From assembly GCF_032118995.1 (NCBI RefSeq), contig NC_092669.1:1054001-1118000 (forward strand): DNA of 64,000 nt. The letters are read 5' to 3'. Shown here in pieces: positions 20,530 through 33,229 of this stretch. The notes under the pieces are model-generated. The model was not told where the DNA came from and made no database searches. It was given only the letters and a program-made list of their open reading frames with translations. The translations under genes and the position numbers were made by a program. How positions within the stretch are numbered: the stretch's first letter is position 1; every line of letters begins with the position of its first letter. This DNA comes from Asterias amurensis. Its lineage: Eukaryota > Echinodermata > Asteroidea > Forcipulatida > Asteriidae.

Positions 20530-21318
20530 ATGTTTCACTGTGACATTTGTAAAAAAGACTTTGCATGCAGAAACAACCTAACAAACCATCAACGAGTCCA
20601 CACTGGAGAGAAACCGTATGTTTGCAACACTTGTGGGAAATCCTTCGCTCAGAGCAGCTCCTTAAGGCGGCACCAGAACGTCCACAGTGGAGAGAAAACT
20701 TTTGTCTGTGAAGTATGTGGGAAAGCCTTCGCAAGTAACACTATACTTATACAACATAACAGTGTTCATAGCGGAGAAAGACCATTTGCTTGTGATATTT
20801 GTGGAAAAGCATTCTGTTTTAAAGATGCTTTGGTAAAACATAGGCGAGTCCATACTGGAGAGAAACCATTTATTTGTGGTACTTGTGGAAAAGGTTTTTC
20901 ACAGAAAAACAACCTGTCTCAACATCAACGGGTCCACACTGGAGAGAAACCATTCGAGTGTGACATTTGTGGGTCATTTTTTTCACATAAAACCAATCTC
21001 GTCCAACACCAGGTTGTGCACACTGGTGAGAAACGATTTGTTTGCGGCGTTTGCGGAAAAGCCTTCCAGCGCAAATCCATCCTTGCAGATCATCAGAGAA
21101 ACCATACGGGTTCTTATGTGACGGAGAAAACCTGCGTTTGTGAGATTTGTGGGCGGGCTTTTACTCAAATATACACCCTAAAGAAACACCAAAAGATCCA
21201 CACTGAAGTGAAACGTTTCGTTTGTGGTATTTGTGGAAAATCCTTTGTATTGATGGCTTATCTGGAACAACATCAAAGAGTCCACCCTGCAGATTTGAAA
21301 AGCCTTTGTACTCAGTGA
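20530..21318 (+). CDS. ZNF-D: poly-C2H2 zinc-finger protein, 262 aa
   Basis: An ATG at 20530 starts nine C2H2 fingers (first FHCDICKKDF, last FVCGICGKSF) joined by TGEKP-like linkers, with one longer spacer (TGSYVTEKT) before finger eight, ending PADLKSLCTQ. The fingers are complete, so zinc-dependent DNA binding in the nucleus is expected. The frame is open upstream to a stop at 20470 and contains a possible eroded finger start. The leader seen in ZNF-B and ZNF-C is not intact here: only a diverged trace after the acceptor at 20037 can be made out. The true start may be further upstream through another exon. The finger region is certain, the 5' end is not. Confidence 0.8.
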   Translation: MFHCDICKKDFACRNNLTNHQRVHTGEKPYVCNTCGKSFAQSSSLRRHQNVHSGEKTFVCEVCGKAFASNTILIQHNSVHSGERPFACDICGKAFCFKDALVKHRRVHTGEKPFICGTCGKGFSQKNNLSQHQRVHTGEKPFECDICGSFFSHKTNLVQHQVVHTGEKRFVCGVCGKAFQRKSILADHQRNHTGSYVTEKTCVCEICGRAFTQIYTLKKHQKIHTEVKRFVCGICGKSFVLMAYLEQHQRVHPADLKSLCTQ

Positions 21319-21344
21319 CTTTCAAAAACTCTGTTGTAGGAAAA

Positions 21345-21500
21345 CACTTCGAGACATCAACTGCGTGACCTTTGTGGAAAGGCCTTCTCACTCAAAACTT
21401 AATTAAATGGTCATCTGTTAACCCATGAGAAAGAGAGAAGCTGTTTATTTGTGACTTTTGCGGCAAAGCATTCTCAAATAAAACCAGACAAGGCAGTACT
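21345..21500 (+). pseudogene. Eroded fingers downstream of ZNF-D
   Basis: Remnants RDLCGKAFSLKT and LFICDFCGKAFSNKT lie beyond the ZNF-D stop with stops between them. As in ZNF-A and ZNF-C, the 3' end of the array has decayed. Confidence 0.65.
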
Positions 21501-22101
21501 AGGGCCCAATTTCATAGCGCTGTTTATCGGTAAGCAACTTTTTGTGCTAGCGTATATTGCACAGGTTCAAAGAAAAATTACGCCGCCATATTGCGCGTTC
21601 ACAAAGAATTTGCATTATGACATGTGTGACGTCTTTTTTTTTTTTGCAGTAAGCACCGCAAGGTTAGCACGCCATTTCCTGTACTTTCAGTTAGAAATTG
21701 CATTGGTATCCAAAGCCATTAATTTTGAGCGCTTCTGTGCATTTAGTCTATCTTTATGATCTAACATAAAACTGATCGACCTCTCAATGGTGTCCGGGGA
21801 AACATTTTTCCACCACTCACAGATTAAAGAAATCCTGGGCAAAACGCTGATGGGTGACAAGAATAATCAATATAGAAACTACCCAGTTGGAACCGAACTC
21901 AGAGAGTACATGTGTAATATTCCACATTTTTATTGCAGAGTACAGTTGAATACAAAATATTAACAAATCTTCCTTATAATCTAACCATTTTGATGAATGT
22001 ATCAAAGAAATTTGTGAGCGCGACAACAAATTTCCCCCACTATTATTTGGTTGTACCTGTATGTGTTTTTAAGCTTTGCATGGTGGCATGAATCAAGTAC
22101 A
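21501..22101. other. Spacer between ZNF-D and the MITE region
   Basis: It begins with a GGGCCCAATTTCATAGCGCT dispersed repeat, and no gene is seen. Spacer between the later elements at 22488-22821 and 23187-23570 is likewise empty. Confidence 0.4.
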
Positions 22102-22105
22102 TTAA

Positions 22106-22487
22106 AGGAACACGTTGCCTTGGATCGGTCGAGTTGGTCTTTGAAAAACGTTTGTAACCGTTTTTTATAAAATGCATATGGGTAGAAAGATGTTGTAAAA
22201 GTAGAATACAATGATCCACACAAACATGCCTCGAAATTGCGTGGTTTTCCTTTTACCTCGTCGACTAACACGTCGGCCATTTATGGGGGTCAAAATTTTG
22301 ACTCCCATAAATGGCCGACGGTGATAGTTCGCACAGTAGAAGGAAAACCACGCAATTTCGAGGCAAACTTGTGTGGATCATTGTATGCTACTTTTTAAAC
22401 ATCTTTTCAACCATATGCATTATATAAAAAACGGTTAAAAACGCTTTTGTTTTGACCAACTCGTCCGATCCAAGGCAACGTGTTACT
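22106..22487. mobile_element. Foldback MITE family D, full copy
   Basis: It is bounded by TTAA on both sides (22102-22105, 22488-22491). Inverted ends AGGAACACGTTGCCTTGGAT extend almost to a central palindrome GGCCATTTATGGGGGTCAAA, so nearly the whole 382 bp folds back. It has no coding capacity. Confidence 0.9.
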
Positions 22488-22821
22488 TTAATAACCATTA
22501 GCCCATGTGACAAAAATGATGATTCTCGTCCCCTCCTGTTTTCTTTGCGGATAATGCCTTCTGTTTTTAGTAACTGAAAGTTAACAAATTGCCCATTTGG
22601 AAAGAAAACAAAATTATTACTAAAAACCTCTCTACCATGTATAAATTGCTTCCAATGCAAAAGTTTGTATAATTTGTTTCCATCATAATCCATACACCAA
22701 AAGGTTCTACTGCGCCAAGCTGTTTTTGTATGGCGCCATCTCTTGAAGGAGTTATTTTAAACATGATTCTTGTGTAGCTATAACACTTGTTGTAATCCTC
22801 AGGATTGTGTATTTATCTTAA

Positions 22822-23186
22822 AGACTCTGGACACTATTAGTATTTGTCAAAAACCAGTCTTCTCACCGAATTTATCACTTGGTGTATCGCAACATATGTA
22901 TAAAATAACAAACCTGTGAAAATTTAGCTCAATTGGTCGTCGAAGTTGCGAGATATTAATGAAAGAAAAAACACCCTTGGCACACAAAGTTGTGTGCTTT
23001 CAGATGCTTGATTTCAGGACCTCAAATTCTAAATTTAAATTTGTGGATAATTACTGCTTTCTCACATTACTTCAGAGGGAGCCGTTTCTCACGTTTTATA
23101 CTATCAACCTCTCCCCACTACTTGTAACCAAGTAAGGCTTTATGCTAATAATTATTTTGAGTTATTACCAACATTGTCCACTGCCT
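22822..23186 (+). mobile_element. Foldback MITE family A, full copy
   Basis: TTAA at 22818-22821 precedes the left end, and a worn TTGA follows the right end. The family-specific internal words (CAATTGGTCGTCGAAGTTGC, GAGGGAGCCGTTTCTCAC) are present. It lacks the central palindrome half seen in other copies. Confidence 0.85.
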
Positions 23187-23574
23187 TTGACTAGAGAAAG
23201 ATGCTATTCCAAAACAATGATGTACTGTACTGTCTTAAAGGTCCTTTAAATATACCCATAAATGAAAAATATTTGATATTTTTGTACACCACATTTTTTC
23301 TCTAATTTTATTGCTACATGTATCTATTCATAATATAGGCCTAAATTTAATTTGAAAAATCATTAATGCCATGAAATCTCAGTCTAGAACATACCAAAGA
23401 CATTTACACTTTCATTTGTTAAAAATATTGTAATGCAATCAAGTTTAAATAAAATTGCTTTAAACGTTTCACAAATGAGTCTAACCACGCTGCACATTTT
23501 CAAACAAGTGTTTCTGGCCTCTTTGATAAAACACAATATTTGTTATTTCCATATTTGCCGGGAACTGTTTACGT

Positions 23575-23799
23575 TCAGATGATTAACCTATATCGCACCT
23601 GGTCTTCTGGAATCCTCCTGGCGGACATCCAAATCGCGGCAGGTGGAAAATAAACTACCCAGACACCATCACCAGAGACACTTATCTCAGTCCAAACAAG
23701 ACTCAACAACTCATGAGGGACAAAGCAACCTGGCACCACTTCATCAATGCTACTTCTATTATTCCGTCCACGGACGAAGGAAGATGATGATGATTTGTT
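23575..23799 (+). mobile_element. 3' end of a LINE retrotransposon
   Basis: One frame reads GGHPNRGRWKINYPDTITRD, later LMRDKATWHHFINATS, ending in a stop. This is the characteristic C-terminal tail of LINE reverse transcriptases (basic GRP-like stretch, W, DTI, then DR-W motif). The DNA ends in a short GATGATGATGAT tail, as in LINE families with simple-repeat 3' ends. Everything upstream is missing, so the copy is 5'-truncated. Confidence 0.75.
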
Positions 23800-24042
23800 T
23801 TAAATTTTGAGCATGCAAGGCCATTTGCATTTTGCAAAGCCTGGTACCTCCGTTGCCAAATCTTGAAGTCTAAAGGAAACTTCTGTAGGGGCCAGGGCCC
23901 ACAGAATCTACGGCCATCGAGTAAATCAACACTTGGGTTTGGTTACATTGACATGAATAGAAGAAAAAACAAATTGGCCGCACCTCTCTATATTGGCAAC
24001 TTACTGAAATATTTAACACACACAAATCTAAAAAGATTAATT

Positions 24043-27000
24043 TTAGGAAGAGCTTTTTGGCATTTCTACAGGTTTATCGTCCATTAATGATTTCAGCTGC
24101 TGTCTGGCGCTTTCTAGGAATAAATCCAAACTCGCAAACGAACGATGTCTCGAAACAGAGTCCAACTGTAAGAAAAGAGAAAAATGTTCAGTTTATTTGA
24201 AAACCACTAACCAACATTTAAGAGTTATTTTACTAAAACTGAAATTGCTACATTGTCTTCTTCCTTCTCGTTTGGCTCTAATAGTGTTGAGAATATCTGT
24301 TTTTCTAGCCTATTTCACCCCACTGCAGGAGGAAGCCTCTTCACTGTTTCACTTCATCCTGCGTTGTCTGTTGCCAAGCAATGCCCCTATGTACAAAGTT
24401 CATTTCTCTGTCTTATGTTTTTTTCTCCCTCTTTATTTTGTCTGGTTTCTTGGATTTTATAAGAGAGTTGAAAATTTCTGTTTTTCTAGCCTATTTCACT
24501 CCACTGCAGGAGGAAAGCCGCTTCACTAATTCTCCATCTCACTCTATGCTGCGTTGTCTGTTGCCAAGCAATGCTCCTTTGTACTAAGTTCATCTCTCCG
24601 TCTTATGTTTTTTCTCCCTCCTTATTTTGTCTGGTTTCTTGGATTTATAAGAGAGTTGAAAATTTCTGTTTTTCTAGCCTATTTCACTCCACTGCAGGAG
24701 GAAAGCCGCTTCACTAATTCTACATCTCACTCTATGCTGCGTTGTCTGTTGCCAAGCAATGCCCCTTTGTACTAAGTTCATCTCTCCGTCTTATGTTTTT
24801 TCTCCCTCTTTATTTTGTCTGGTTTCTTGGATTTTATAAGAGAGTTGAAAATTTCTGTTTTTCTAGCCTATTTCACTCCACTGCAGGAGGAAAGCCTCTT
24901 TACTAATTCTCCATCTCACTCTATGCTGCACCGTCTGTTGCCAAGCAATGGCCCTGTATGTACTTGGTTCATCTCTCCATCTTCTGTTTTGTTGCCCTCT
25001 TTTTCTTGTTTCATTTCTTGGAGTCCAATTTGTTTTTCTTTTCTTGCCCACCTGTTGCCATACCTCCTTCCTGCCCATCTCCACTTTTGGAGACTTTTTT
25101 GAGAATATAATTATATTCAAATCCCCCAAAATTAACAACATAATATAAGTTGGTTTGAGGTAACACCATTTGTGTATCTACTTGCCAGGTAGAGTTAGTT
25201 CTTCAGAGAACTGTCTTGCTATATATTCTACTACCGCGGAGTAGATCTACAGGATTTTTTTGGAGACTTCTCAGTTTTGAAAAGAACTGTCTGCTAAATG
25301 TATGCATAAACCATGAATAAATTATAACACCTCACCCTCTTTTGCTCTGCGTTGTATTCTTCCATTGCTTTCCTAGAATTGATGGAGGCTACTTCGATGG
25401 CCTCTAGGTGGCGCTTTCTCTCTTCCTCAAGTGCATTTTTTATAGCTTCCTTTTATAAACGAATCAGAAAGAAATATTGACGTATTACTTTAAAGGGGAT
25501 AAGAAACTTGAACATCAAATTATGGAAAAAAGAAAGTGAATGGGTTGCAAGAGTGTGCCAACAGGAATGTTTTTCTTTTTTGCTGAGAAATTGTCCGACT
25601 TTTGAGACATACTGTTACGTTTTTTGGCGAGCATTATTAGGTATAACCTTTACCCAAGCTAATGCTTAGGGAAAACTACTATGTTTTATTTTCCCGCATT
25701 GCATTCAATTCATAGATAATTTTTTTAATTGTTCCTTATTTTTTTAAGGTGATCTTTACTTTGCTGATTTGTCGTTCCCTCTCCAATTCTGTTTGTAACG
25801 TTTCCCGATGGCGCTTCTGTTCTTCCTCCAAAGACCTAACCGCCTCTGCCCTCTGTATTTCAAGCATTTCCTTGCCCTTTGACCTCTCCTCTTCTAGGGC
25901 CCTCTCGAGTGCTTCCTGACTAGAAGTTTGCATTTCCTGTCGAAAGAAGAGATTTTGTGATAGTACTCTTTATATATTTGAGCCTGGTGCCCATCAGGAA
26001 AGTTGTAATACATTGGTTCATTACTGATGACCCGAGGATGGTTGGCAGGGGTCGAATATAAGTGTATTTTTGGTAGTCAGCAGGGCTAGTAACCCAGAAG
26101 TTTTAGTATTCCTGAGGAGTGAAAGTGAAACCAGACTATTTTATACCAAGCCTCACTTTCGGCCTAATAAACTTGCATTCTAGAAAACAAAAATGGTTGC
26201 CTTGTGGCTGCTACAAAACATACCTCAGTTGCTTTTTCAAGTTGCAATTTATTCTTATCTTGCTCTTCTCGTAAACATGTCTGAAGCATCGTCTTCTGAG
26301 TTTCTAGTTGTTCTTGTAAAGCTTCTTTTAATCTGTCCTCGTTCTTCTGTCTTTCCTCGTCTAGAACATTTGCCAATCTGTCGTGCTGTAAAATCAATAA
26401 CATCAACAACATTTATTATTGGTTTCTGGTTCTGTGGGAACCAACTCATGGGGTGATGGTGATGGGCAGGACAGAGAACGAGCTATATCGGTGTCCTGTG
26501 GATTGATGCTGGTGCAAGGACCATCAGAGCTGTATGCCTTAATATGGAATACAGAAGATTGGACATCCAGAATTGCTGGCAAGCCAACTGGTTTCGTGAC
26601 CAACTCATGGGGTGAGGGTGATGGGCAGAAAGAGAACGAGCTTTGTCAGCGTCCCAAGGATTTATGCTGGTGTAGAGACCATTAAGAGAGCTGTCTGTCT
26701 CTGAACAGAGAAAATTTGATTTGTGGAAGGACATAATTATTTTGATACAGCACAATACATCTTGTTGTTTTTGGTGTTTTTCTTTTTTTTTTGGGGGGGG
26801 GGGTTAATAAGTGAGATGCTTCTCTTTACCTGACTTTTGAGGATTTCTTGACAGCGTTCCGTTTCCTGGGTGATGGCCACCTGCAGTTGTTTCTCACTTG
26901 CCTCTTGTTGCTGAAGGACTGCACATTTGCATAATTCCTGCATAAATTTGAATACTTAATGTAAGAATTTCAACAAAAAAAGAGCAAAGAGTAGAGGGGC

Positions 27001-30000
27001 ATTCTGCTGTTTCTCAGATCTTCCCGGTTTGCCACAAAGAGAGAACAATACCTTGTATTCTTCAACGATGACGGCCAATGCATCATGCCCCGCCTTGCGT
27101 ATCTCTTCCATCTCTGATGCATGCCTGGCTTGGACTTGTTCGTAGCGTTGCTTCTGCTCGGCCGTTTCTTGACGGTGACCTTCGACCTCTTGTTCCAGGG
27201 CTTCTAGTTTCTGGGTCAGTTCATCTCTGATCTGAATATATAAATTGTATCACCTTGGAATTAAGATTATACCCGATAACTCGGCAATATTCCACAACTT
27301 TTTTTAAAACTTTCCTTGAGGCAAAAGACCTGAATTACCACCATCTGTAGCTGCCTGCTCGTTAGTTGTACTCCGAACCGAAGGGAAGCAATTTATGGTA
27401 AAACATTCAAGTGAAGTCAACAAGCAATCAAAGTAACTTAATTCAAAGGCCTAGCAATAATCCATCAAAACTTGGTTGATTTGAACCATCTTTACAGTTC
27501 AACAATAAGCGACTCATTTTGACCACCTTTAATTTCTTCATTCTAGTATTTAAAACACCTAAACTTGCTTAAGAACAGTTTTCACCGACCCTCTGTAAGC
27601 GACTTTTTTCTCTGTCTGCGGCTGACAGGCGATCTTCCAACCTTCCAACTTTTCCTGTCATCTCCGCTGCAAATACTTCCACCGATGATGAAGAGCGTTG
27701 ACCTGCTGGAGAGTCTGCTGGGTCCTGGAAACGGTCGCCCTCTGCTGATGACGCTGCGTTGTGATTCTCAACAGGGAGGGGTCCGACAGCACCCTATAAA
27801 GAGTGTTTCATGGGTGATTATTATATTGAATATTTCTGGAATGAAATCAAGGATGCGTTATAAGTGAACTTGATCACTGTAGCTTGCAAGCCTGAGGATT
27901 TGTAACAAGGGTGCTTGACATGAACATCAGGGTTAACCACTACTCTTTCTTGACAAGTGTTCTGGGTTCTTTAACGTGATCTACCAATCCTTTTACACAG
28001 TCAGTACCTTTGGCTTTAATGCTCCGACTAAAGGACAAAGGACTAAAGGGTAAAGGACACAAACGCTACGACCGGGATTCAAATCCACACTCTGCCGATC
28101 AGAAACACAAGAACTTCAGTCGGGTGGTCACAATCGCTCGGCCAAGGTTTTTGAGGACCTGAAATTGAAGAGACTTACCTCTACTCCGGCCAAGCCATCA
28201 TGGAGGTCAACATCAACATCATCTAGATTATTATTGATAGACTGATTATGCAAAGGGGCCACAGCCTGCTGTGCCTAGAAAAAAAGTATGATATTCACTA
28301 TTCAGTAATATTTCTTGACTCTGGGGTTTATTTCACAAAGATAGTCCTAACTCAGGACTAGTCCTGAGAGTTATTAAAAATTTAAGGCTAGTTAGGACAA
28401 GTGATTCGTCCTAACTTGAGATAAGACTAGTCTTAAATCCACTCCTGGGGTGGATTTCACAAAGAGTTAGGACTAGTCTTATCTCGAGTTAGGACCAGTT
28501 ACTCGTCCTAACTTAGGACTATCCATGCAATTTGTATATCTCGTAGGACTAGTCCTAAGTTAGGACTAGTCCTAACTCTTTGTGAAATCGACTCCAGGGC
28601 ACTTAAGAGCATAGAGATGCTTCAAGGTTCCTTGCATTCACTTAACAAATTGGGCCTAAATATTTGTATGAAACATTAGGCCTTGTACTTCACAAAGGCA
28701 ATGGAGACAAGTGCCCCTTGTCATTGCCTTGGTGCACCTTAAAAATTCAAATAGAAATTTACAATTTCTTCATAGAGTTGTCTATTACAAGAGAGAAAGA
28801 CCGCATCATTGTGTCGAAGTACAGGAGATGGAGCAATCCTACACAAGTGAATGCAGGCATTAGTGCAAGCCCTTAATCCAACTACCACGTCCAGTGTTTA
28901 TTTTATAATTTCAAGCTCCAAAAGAAACACAAAGCTCCTTCCAGCCCTAACCCCATTAATCTTCAATTAACACGCTTCTGTCCAACTTCCTTTCCCATGC
29001 ACTCAAGCCCATAATTCACTTCCATGGTGTGCACACCCGATACCCCCAATGGACCATGCACTTGACCACCACCAACATCTGGTCAGTGACAACACTTTTC
29101 CCATGCCCTATAAAAATGTCCTCAGTTTCACTTTTAGATTATTCTTGTTAGTTCTGGTTAACCCATGTGGTCCAATCCAGTTTCGTCTGTTATACCATCA
29201 GCCAGGAATAGTGTAATAAAATTCCTATATAGCCCAGTGTACAGTACGTGTCTGCCTTCCTCTTTCTGTCGTCTACATGATCTCTAATATCCTTAACTAT
29301 CGGCCAGCTCAAGTAGCACTCACCATAATAATGTGTTACATTAGTATTTGTATTTGGGGCCCAGTCTATGGTAAAGTTAGCTCATTGGGTGAGTTAATTA
29401 AAAGCCGTTAGAAGTTGGTTGAGGGGGTTGGGGGACCTGCAAGCTACATTTACCTGAGCTTGCTGTCTGGAAGCCTCTGCTTGTGACGTCAGTTCAGGGG
29501 GTGCGGCAGCAACCATCTGGGGTACAGGGTCGGCAAAAGGGGGGTCTATTTGTGGCTGGAGGGGCGGCTGGGTCTGGGCCATTAGGAGGTCTGGTTGCCC
29601 AGCTGCTGGGTTTTGGACGGAAGCTGCGGGAAAAACAGGTGTTGTTTCGAACAATATGAAATATGTAACAAGGGGAAACATGCATTATGCCCAACGTTGC
29701 TAAGCAGAAACAGAATACCAAGTGTGTCATCATGTAGTAGTTTCATTGCCAAATGCCTCTCTGCTATTTATGCTAAGCAGACTCTGCTATTTATGCTAAG
29801 CAGAGTATTAAGTTGATCAATATTTGCCGATGAACAGCTTTACACAATTGGGAACTGATGAAAAAGCTGTACTTTAATTAAATACTGTACTTTTTTTCAA
29901 CACGGGATTCAAAACATTCAGACTATATAGACCCCTTTGCATAGATTGGGGGCCCTAAATTCCATACAAAACTTCTGAGCCCATATGAGGATGATCAACC

Positions 30001-31579
30001 CTTCCGAAATATTTGAGTGTTTTTGTTTCAGCGACAGATGCTGTGACGGTAATGATGACAATTGGCATCATCCGCGCATGCGTCAGCTTTGAGGATGGTC
30101 GTCCTTTAATTTCTAACACATTACTTGGGATGAATCTGCGAAAACGACAAAGTTTGGCTGAAAACTACTAATACCGTCACAGAACCATCCGTCATTGAAA
30201 ACGAAAACCCTCTATTGGGAATGGGATGGAGACGGGTGAAGTATGAGTTACCGATAGCAAAGGAGGCCCATGGTGAAGGGCTGGCCTCTACCCCTGGACC
30301 AGGCACCTGGTGGCCAAGCTCTGGAGGGGGTGGTGCTGCCTCCTCAAACCCCCCAAAGTCACCCCAGTCATCGTCAATCTCTCCTCCTGCTGCACCCTGA
30401 AGTCCAAATGATAAGAAAACCTCAAATTACAATTGGAAACTTAACTGTGATAATTAAGAAGAATGAACAAATCAATATGAGACTTTGGAACGCTAAGTAG
30501 CAGCAGACTTACCAGGTAAATTTCCATAGTTTACGTAGTGTTGAGCATGTGCACATTATCAAGAACGATTGATTTTATGTGGTATGTCTGCTGGCACTAA
30601 GCATCCCGAAAGTTCCCTATAATTATTATAGTTGTCACGATTTTAACTCGCCTTCTTGATGTTGACTGCTCTATGATCTATCTAACATCCCTATGTTCCA
30701 ACATACCATGTTCAGACACTCCTAGTTTTGATACTATTTCACCTATTCCCACTTGTGATCTACTAGTTGTGATAACGTAACCCTCCTCCTTGCGGCCGTC
30801 AGGAGGAGGGTAACATTATCGCATCTAGTGATCTACATGCTAGGATCAGGTTTAGGGAATATGATTATTGCAACGGCTCGGAACATTATTGTGACATTCG
30901 GATTCCCCAAATGGGGACTGCTAGAAAGGAAGGTAGCTCCCCTTCAATGTAAAATATAGATTGTATTACTATTAAAATACATACACCGCAAATTCCTCCC
31001 GACGGCGTAGGAGGGCGAGGGTTACGTTATCGCAACTACCTTCAAAGTTCATTGCTAGTTCACAAAAGTAACTTGAGACATAAAAAAAACCAATTTACAT
31101 ACAATGGTTGATTGATATTGATTGATTGAGTCAAGGAGGTAGAAAACGTTATGATTGAAGTTGTACCTAAAAACTACTAGTATTAAAAATTAACATTTTA
31201 TTTTCAAAGAAATTGAGGATAACTTTCCGTATGGCGCCACCACTTTTTCACTCATTTTTACAAAAAGGGATATATCAATCAGGTAAATTAGATACTATAT
31301 TATTCTATTTCGAATGAAAAAGTGGTGGCGCCATACGGAAACTTTTCCGAAATTGATTTTAAGAAAGATATTAATATATACGAATTCCACAAGGTTAGTT
31401 CATTCCTTTCCTCATTGTTCCTGAAAAATATTACCCTGAAACATTACAACTTAACCACATCTGACGGACCACGACGGACCAGGACTTCCAGGAGAGTAGC
31501 CTACCTGAGCTTGCGCCTGGGCCGCCGCTGCAGCCTCGGCCGCAGCATTCGTCGGGAAGCTTGCCCAGTTGTCCGCCAT
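24043..31579 (-). CDS. CCDC91: Coiled-coil domain-containing protein 91 (p56, GGA/AP-1 ear partner), complete, 517 aa
   Basis: Eleven exons, in transcript order: 31579-31505, 30396-30252, 29623-29454, 28274-28179, 27793-27590, 27231-27052, 26937-26830, 26385-26224, 25936-25760, 25449-25336, 24165-24043. They join in frame to 517 aa (human about 441). Near residue 35 lies DDDWGDFGGFEEA, matching the human DFGGFEAA ear-binding motif used to dock on GGA and AP-1 gamma-ear domains at the trans-Golgi network; SPWASFAIG follows, as in human. A Pro/Gln-rich stretch comes next, then a long coiled coil with EIRKAGHDALAVIVEEYK and CLREEQDKNK, and a C-terminal SRHRSFASLDLFLESARQQL, all aligning to CCDC91. 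The last donor in exon 5 is non-consensus (GG|GTCGGT). The start is the first ATG in the first recognisable exon. Confidence 0.92.
24286..25030 (+). repeat. 188-bp tandem repeat in the last CCDC91 intron
   Basis: Four units begin GTTGA(A/G)AAT(T/A)TCTGTT at 24286, 24467, 24655 and 24844 (periods 181, 188, 189). They contain CACTGCAGGAGGAA and GTTGCCAAGCAATG. The long open frames on the + strand are antisense to CCDC91 and simply repeat. Confidence 0.88.
26440..26690. repeat. Direct duplication with a ~159-bp period in a CCDC91 intron
   Basis: CCAACTCATGGGGTGA, GATGGGCAG and GAGAACGAGCT occur at 26441 and again about 159 bp later (26600), followed by related text about GATG-TGGTG. It is an intronic duplication without coding meaning. 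Confidence 0.65.
28005..28155 (-). mobile_element. tRNA-derived SINE fragment
   Basis: On the minus strand the stretch reads as a tRNA-like head with a B-box-like GTGGATTTGAATCCCGGTC (28088-28070 region) and an A-box-like start near 28145. It continues into a non-tRNA body. The tRNA fold is not convincing enough for a real tRNA gene. Confidence 0.5.
28322..28600. mobile_element. Foldback element family F in a CCDC91 intron
   Basis: Ends TTTCACAAAG and CTTTGTGAAATC surround repeated AGTCCTAACT/AGTTAGGACT arms, as at 14076-14431. An internal second terminus near 28441 shows it is also a double unit. Confidence 0.75.
30769..30822. repeat. GATAACGTAACCCTCCTCC hairpin
   Basis: GATAACGTAACCCTCCTCC faces GGAGGAGGGTAACATTATC around a G/C-rich loop. 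A half copy follows at 30985-31040 (GAGGGTTACGTTATCGCA), and the same hairpin is the core of the palindrome at 19311. It lies in the first CCDC91 intron. Confidence 0.75.
31221..31348. mobile_element. Foldback MITE family E, copy 3
   Basis: AACTTTCCGTATGGCGCCAC and its complement bound 128 bp, almost identical to copies 1 and 4. It lies in the first CCDC91 intron, about 150 bp from exon 1. Confidence 0.88.
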
Positions 31580-33008
31580 GTCTACTTCAAATCAAACTTC
31601 CCTTTCTTTCTCAGCCGATAGTACCGTCTCGACGGCCAATTAACAAATTCCACACACCCAGGGTGTCGAAAGATGTCAAGCGTGACAGTGGATAAGCTTC
31701 GAAATTCCTGCGACGCAAAGTTTCCCAGTGCCACTATTTAAAATGTACATTTGCCATGTCCATGGAAGCAGCCATTTTTTTTTGTGGGTGTGTGTGTGTT
31801 GTTTCAAAACTCAACTAATTGCCGTCACGGGCGCGCTAGGCTATGCGCCCGCGCGCCCCCGGCCCCCGGCCCGGCATCTTGGCGTGGATTTTATTATGGG
31901 CAATAAATTGTTTGTTTATTTTTTTAAACAAAGCAGACTTTGCCATTTTTGGAGCTTTAGCTTTGCATGCTGTGGATAGATTGTAATCAATGTTGCAATT
32001 TCATTTCAACTTGGTAAAACAAAAACTTGAGACACAACAAAACAAAACAAAACCCCGAATGGGTCAACCCACATTTGTTTTTATCATGTTTTTGCTGGAA
32101 CTATCAATGATTGGTTTTGCACATATTTGTGCTCAATTTTGTTTTGTACATTCTTCTAATTTATGGTAATTTACTTTAACGTAACAAACTACAGTTTGCA
32201 TTGATAGAGTAGGTCTCTAAAAATAGTGTAGATTTTTTCGATTGCTTTCTAATTATTCATTGCAGGAGTGGTCACTTCCCTTTCCAAATTAATTTAGTAT
32301 GTGGTTAGGTTTTGGGTTTTTTTTTTTTGGGGGGGGGGGGCAAAAAACGTAGAGGGCGCTATCTCTTGATGATTTATTAATTGTTTGTCATTCAACCGAT
32401 TCCTTCAAAGTGACTTTTACAGTCGTAATAAATTCCTTTTGTTTTCCAATTCAGAACTTCCCACCGTAATTAAAACCATTATTGTTTACACTATTATTCA
32501 AATGAATAAACTTGCAAAAAGAAAACAAGAAAACGCCAAATGACTGTTGCAAGTTTATTAAGTCTGACATAGTGTAGTCTGATACCAATGATGATGTCTC
32601 TGCCACATGGAAATTCAACGCTTTGACTTCCTCAGATAAACCGGTAGGCTGCTAGGTACCAGATGAACACCTGATGTAAAATTCAGCCTTGTATTTTAAC
32701 GGAGCACGCACGTTGCACGCACTCTCCATCCATCATCATCTAGCTCGCCGTGTGTCACCCTTAATTGTGGTAATATATATGTATTCACCGTTAATATTTT
32801 GGTAGACGCTCGTACGGACGTGTGTGGAGACAGAGTGGAAAGACACGGTAATTTTCCAGTTTTGTGCGTTTTATTATATATAATGATAACGTATGTGTAA
32901 TTATTAGATTGATTGAAATGACCATAAAGACATAGTGTGCAAATAAAAAGGCTGAAGTGAAGAAATTCGCTTTGTTCAACTACGGGAATCGGGGTCCCCA
33001 TCCCATCC

Positions 33009-33063
33009 TACTCCTAGAACTATTTCGGTTTCAGCCGGACAAAACCGAAATAGTTCTAGGAGT
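33009..33063. repeat. Short palindrome with 22-bp arms
   Basis: ACTCCTAGAACTATTTCGGTT pairs with AACCGAAATAGTTCTAGGAG across a ~10-nt loop. The duplicated CCCATCCCATCC flank suggests a small inverted duplication. Confidence 0.8.
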
Positions 33064-33229
33064 AATCCCATCCCATCCTAGCAAAACAATGGTGCAAAAT
33101 GCAGGATACGCAGTGGGTGGATAGATAGCTAGAGGGACGTACAGACAGTACGTTTTCTACAGGCATTATTGATTGACGTGTCCACATGACCACATGACCG
33201 TACCCACACACCGACTGGTGACACACAGA

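Noticed and set aside
24197-25148. Series of hydrophobic open frames antisense to CCDC91
   Set aside because: They repeat with the 188-bp tandem array and have no domain similarity.
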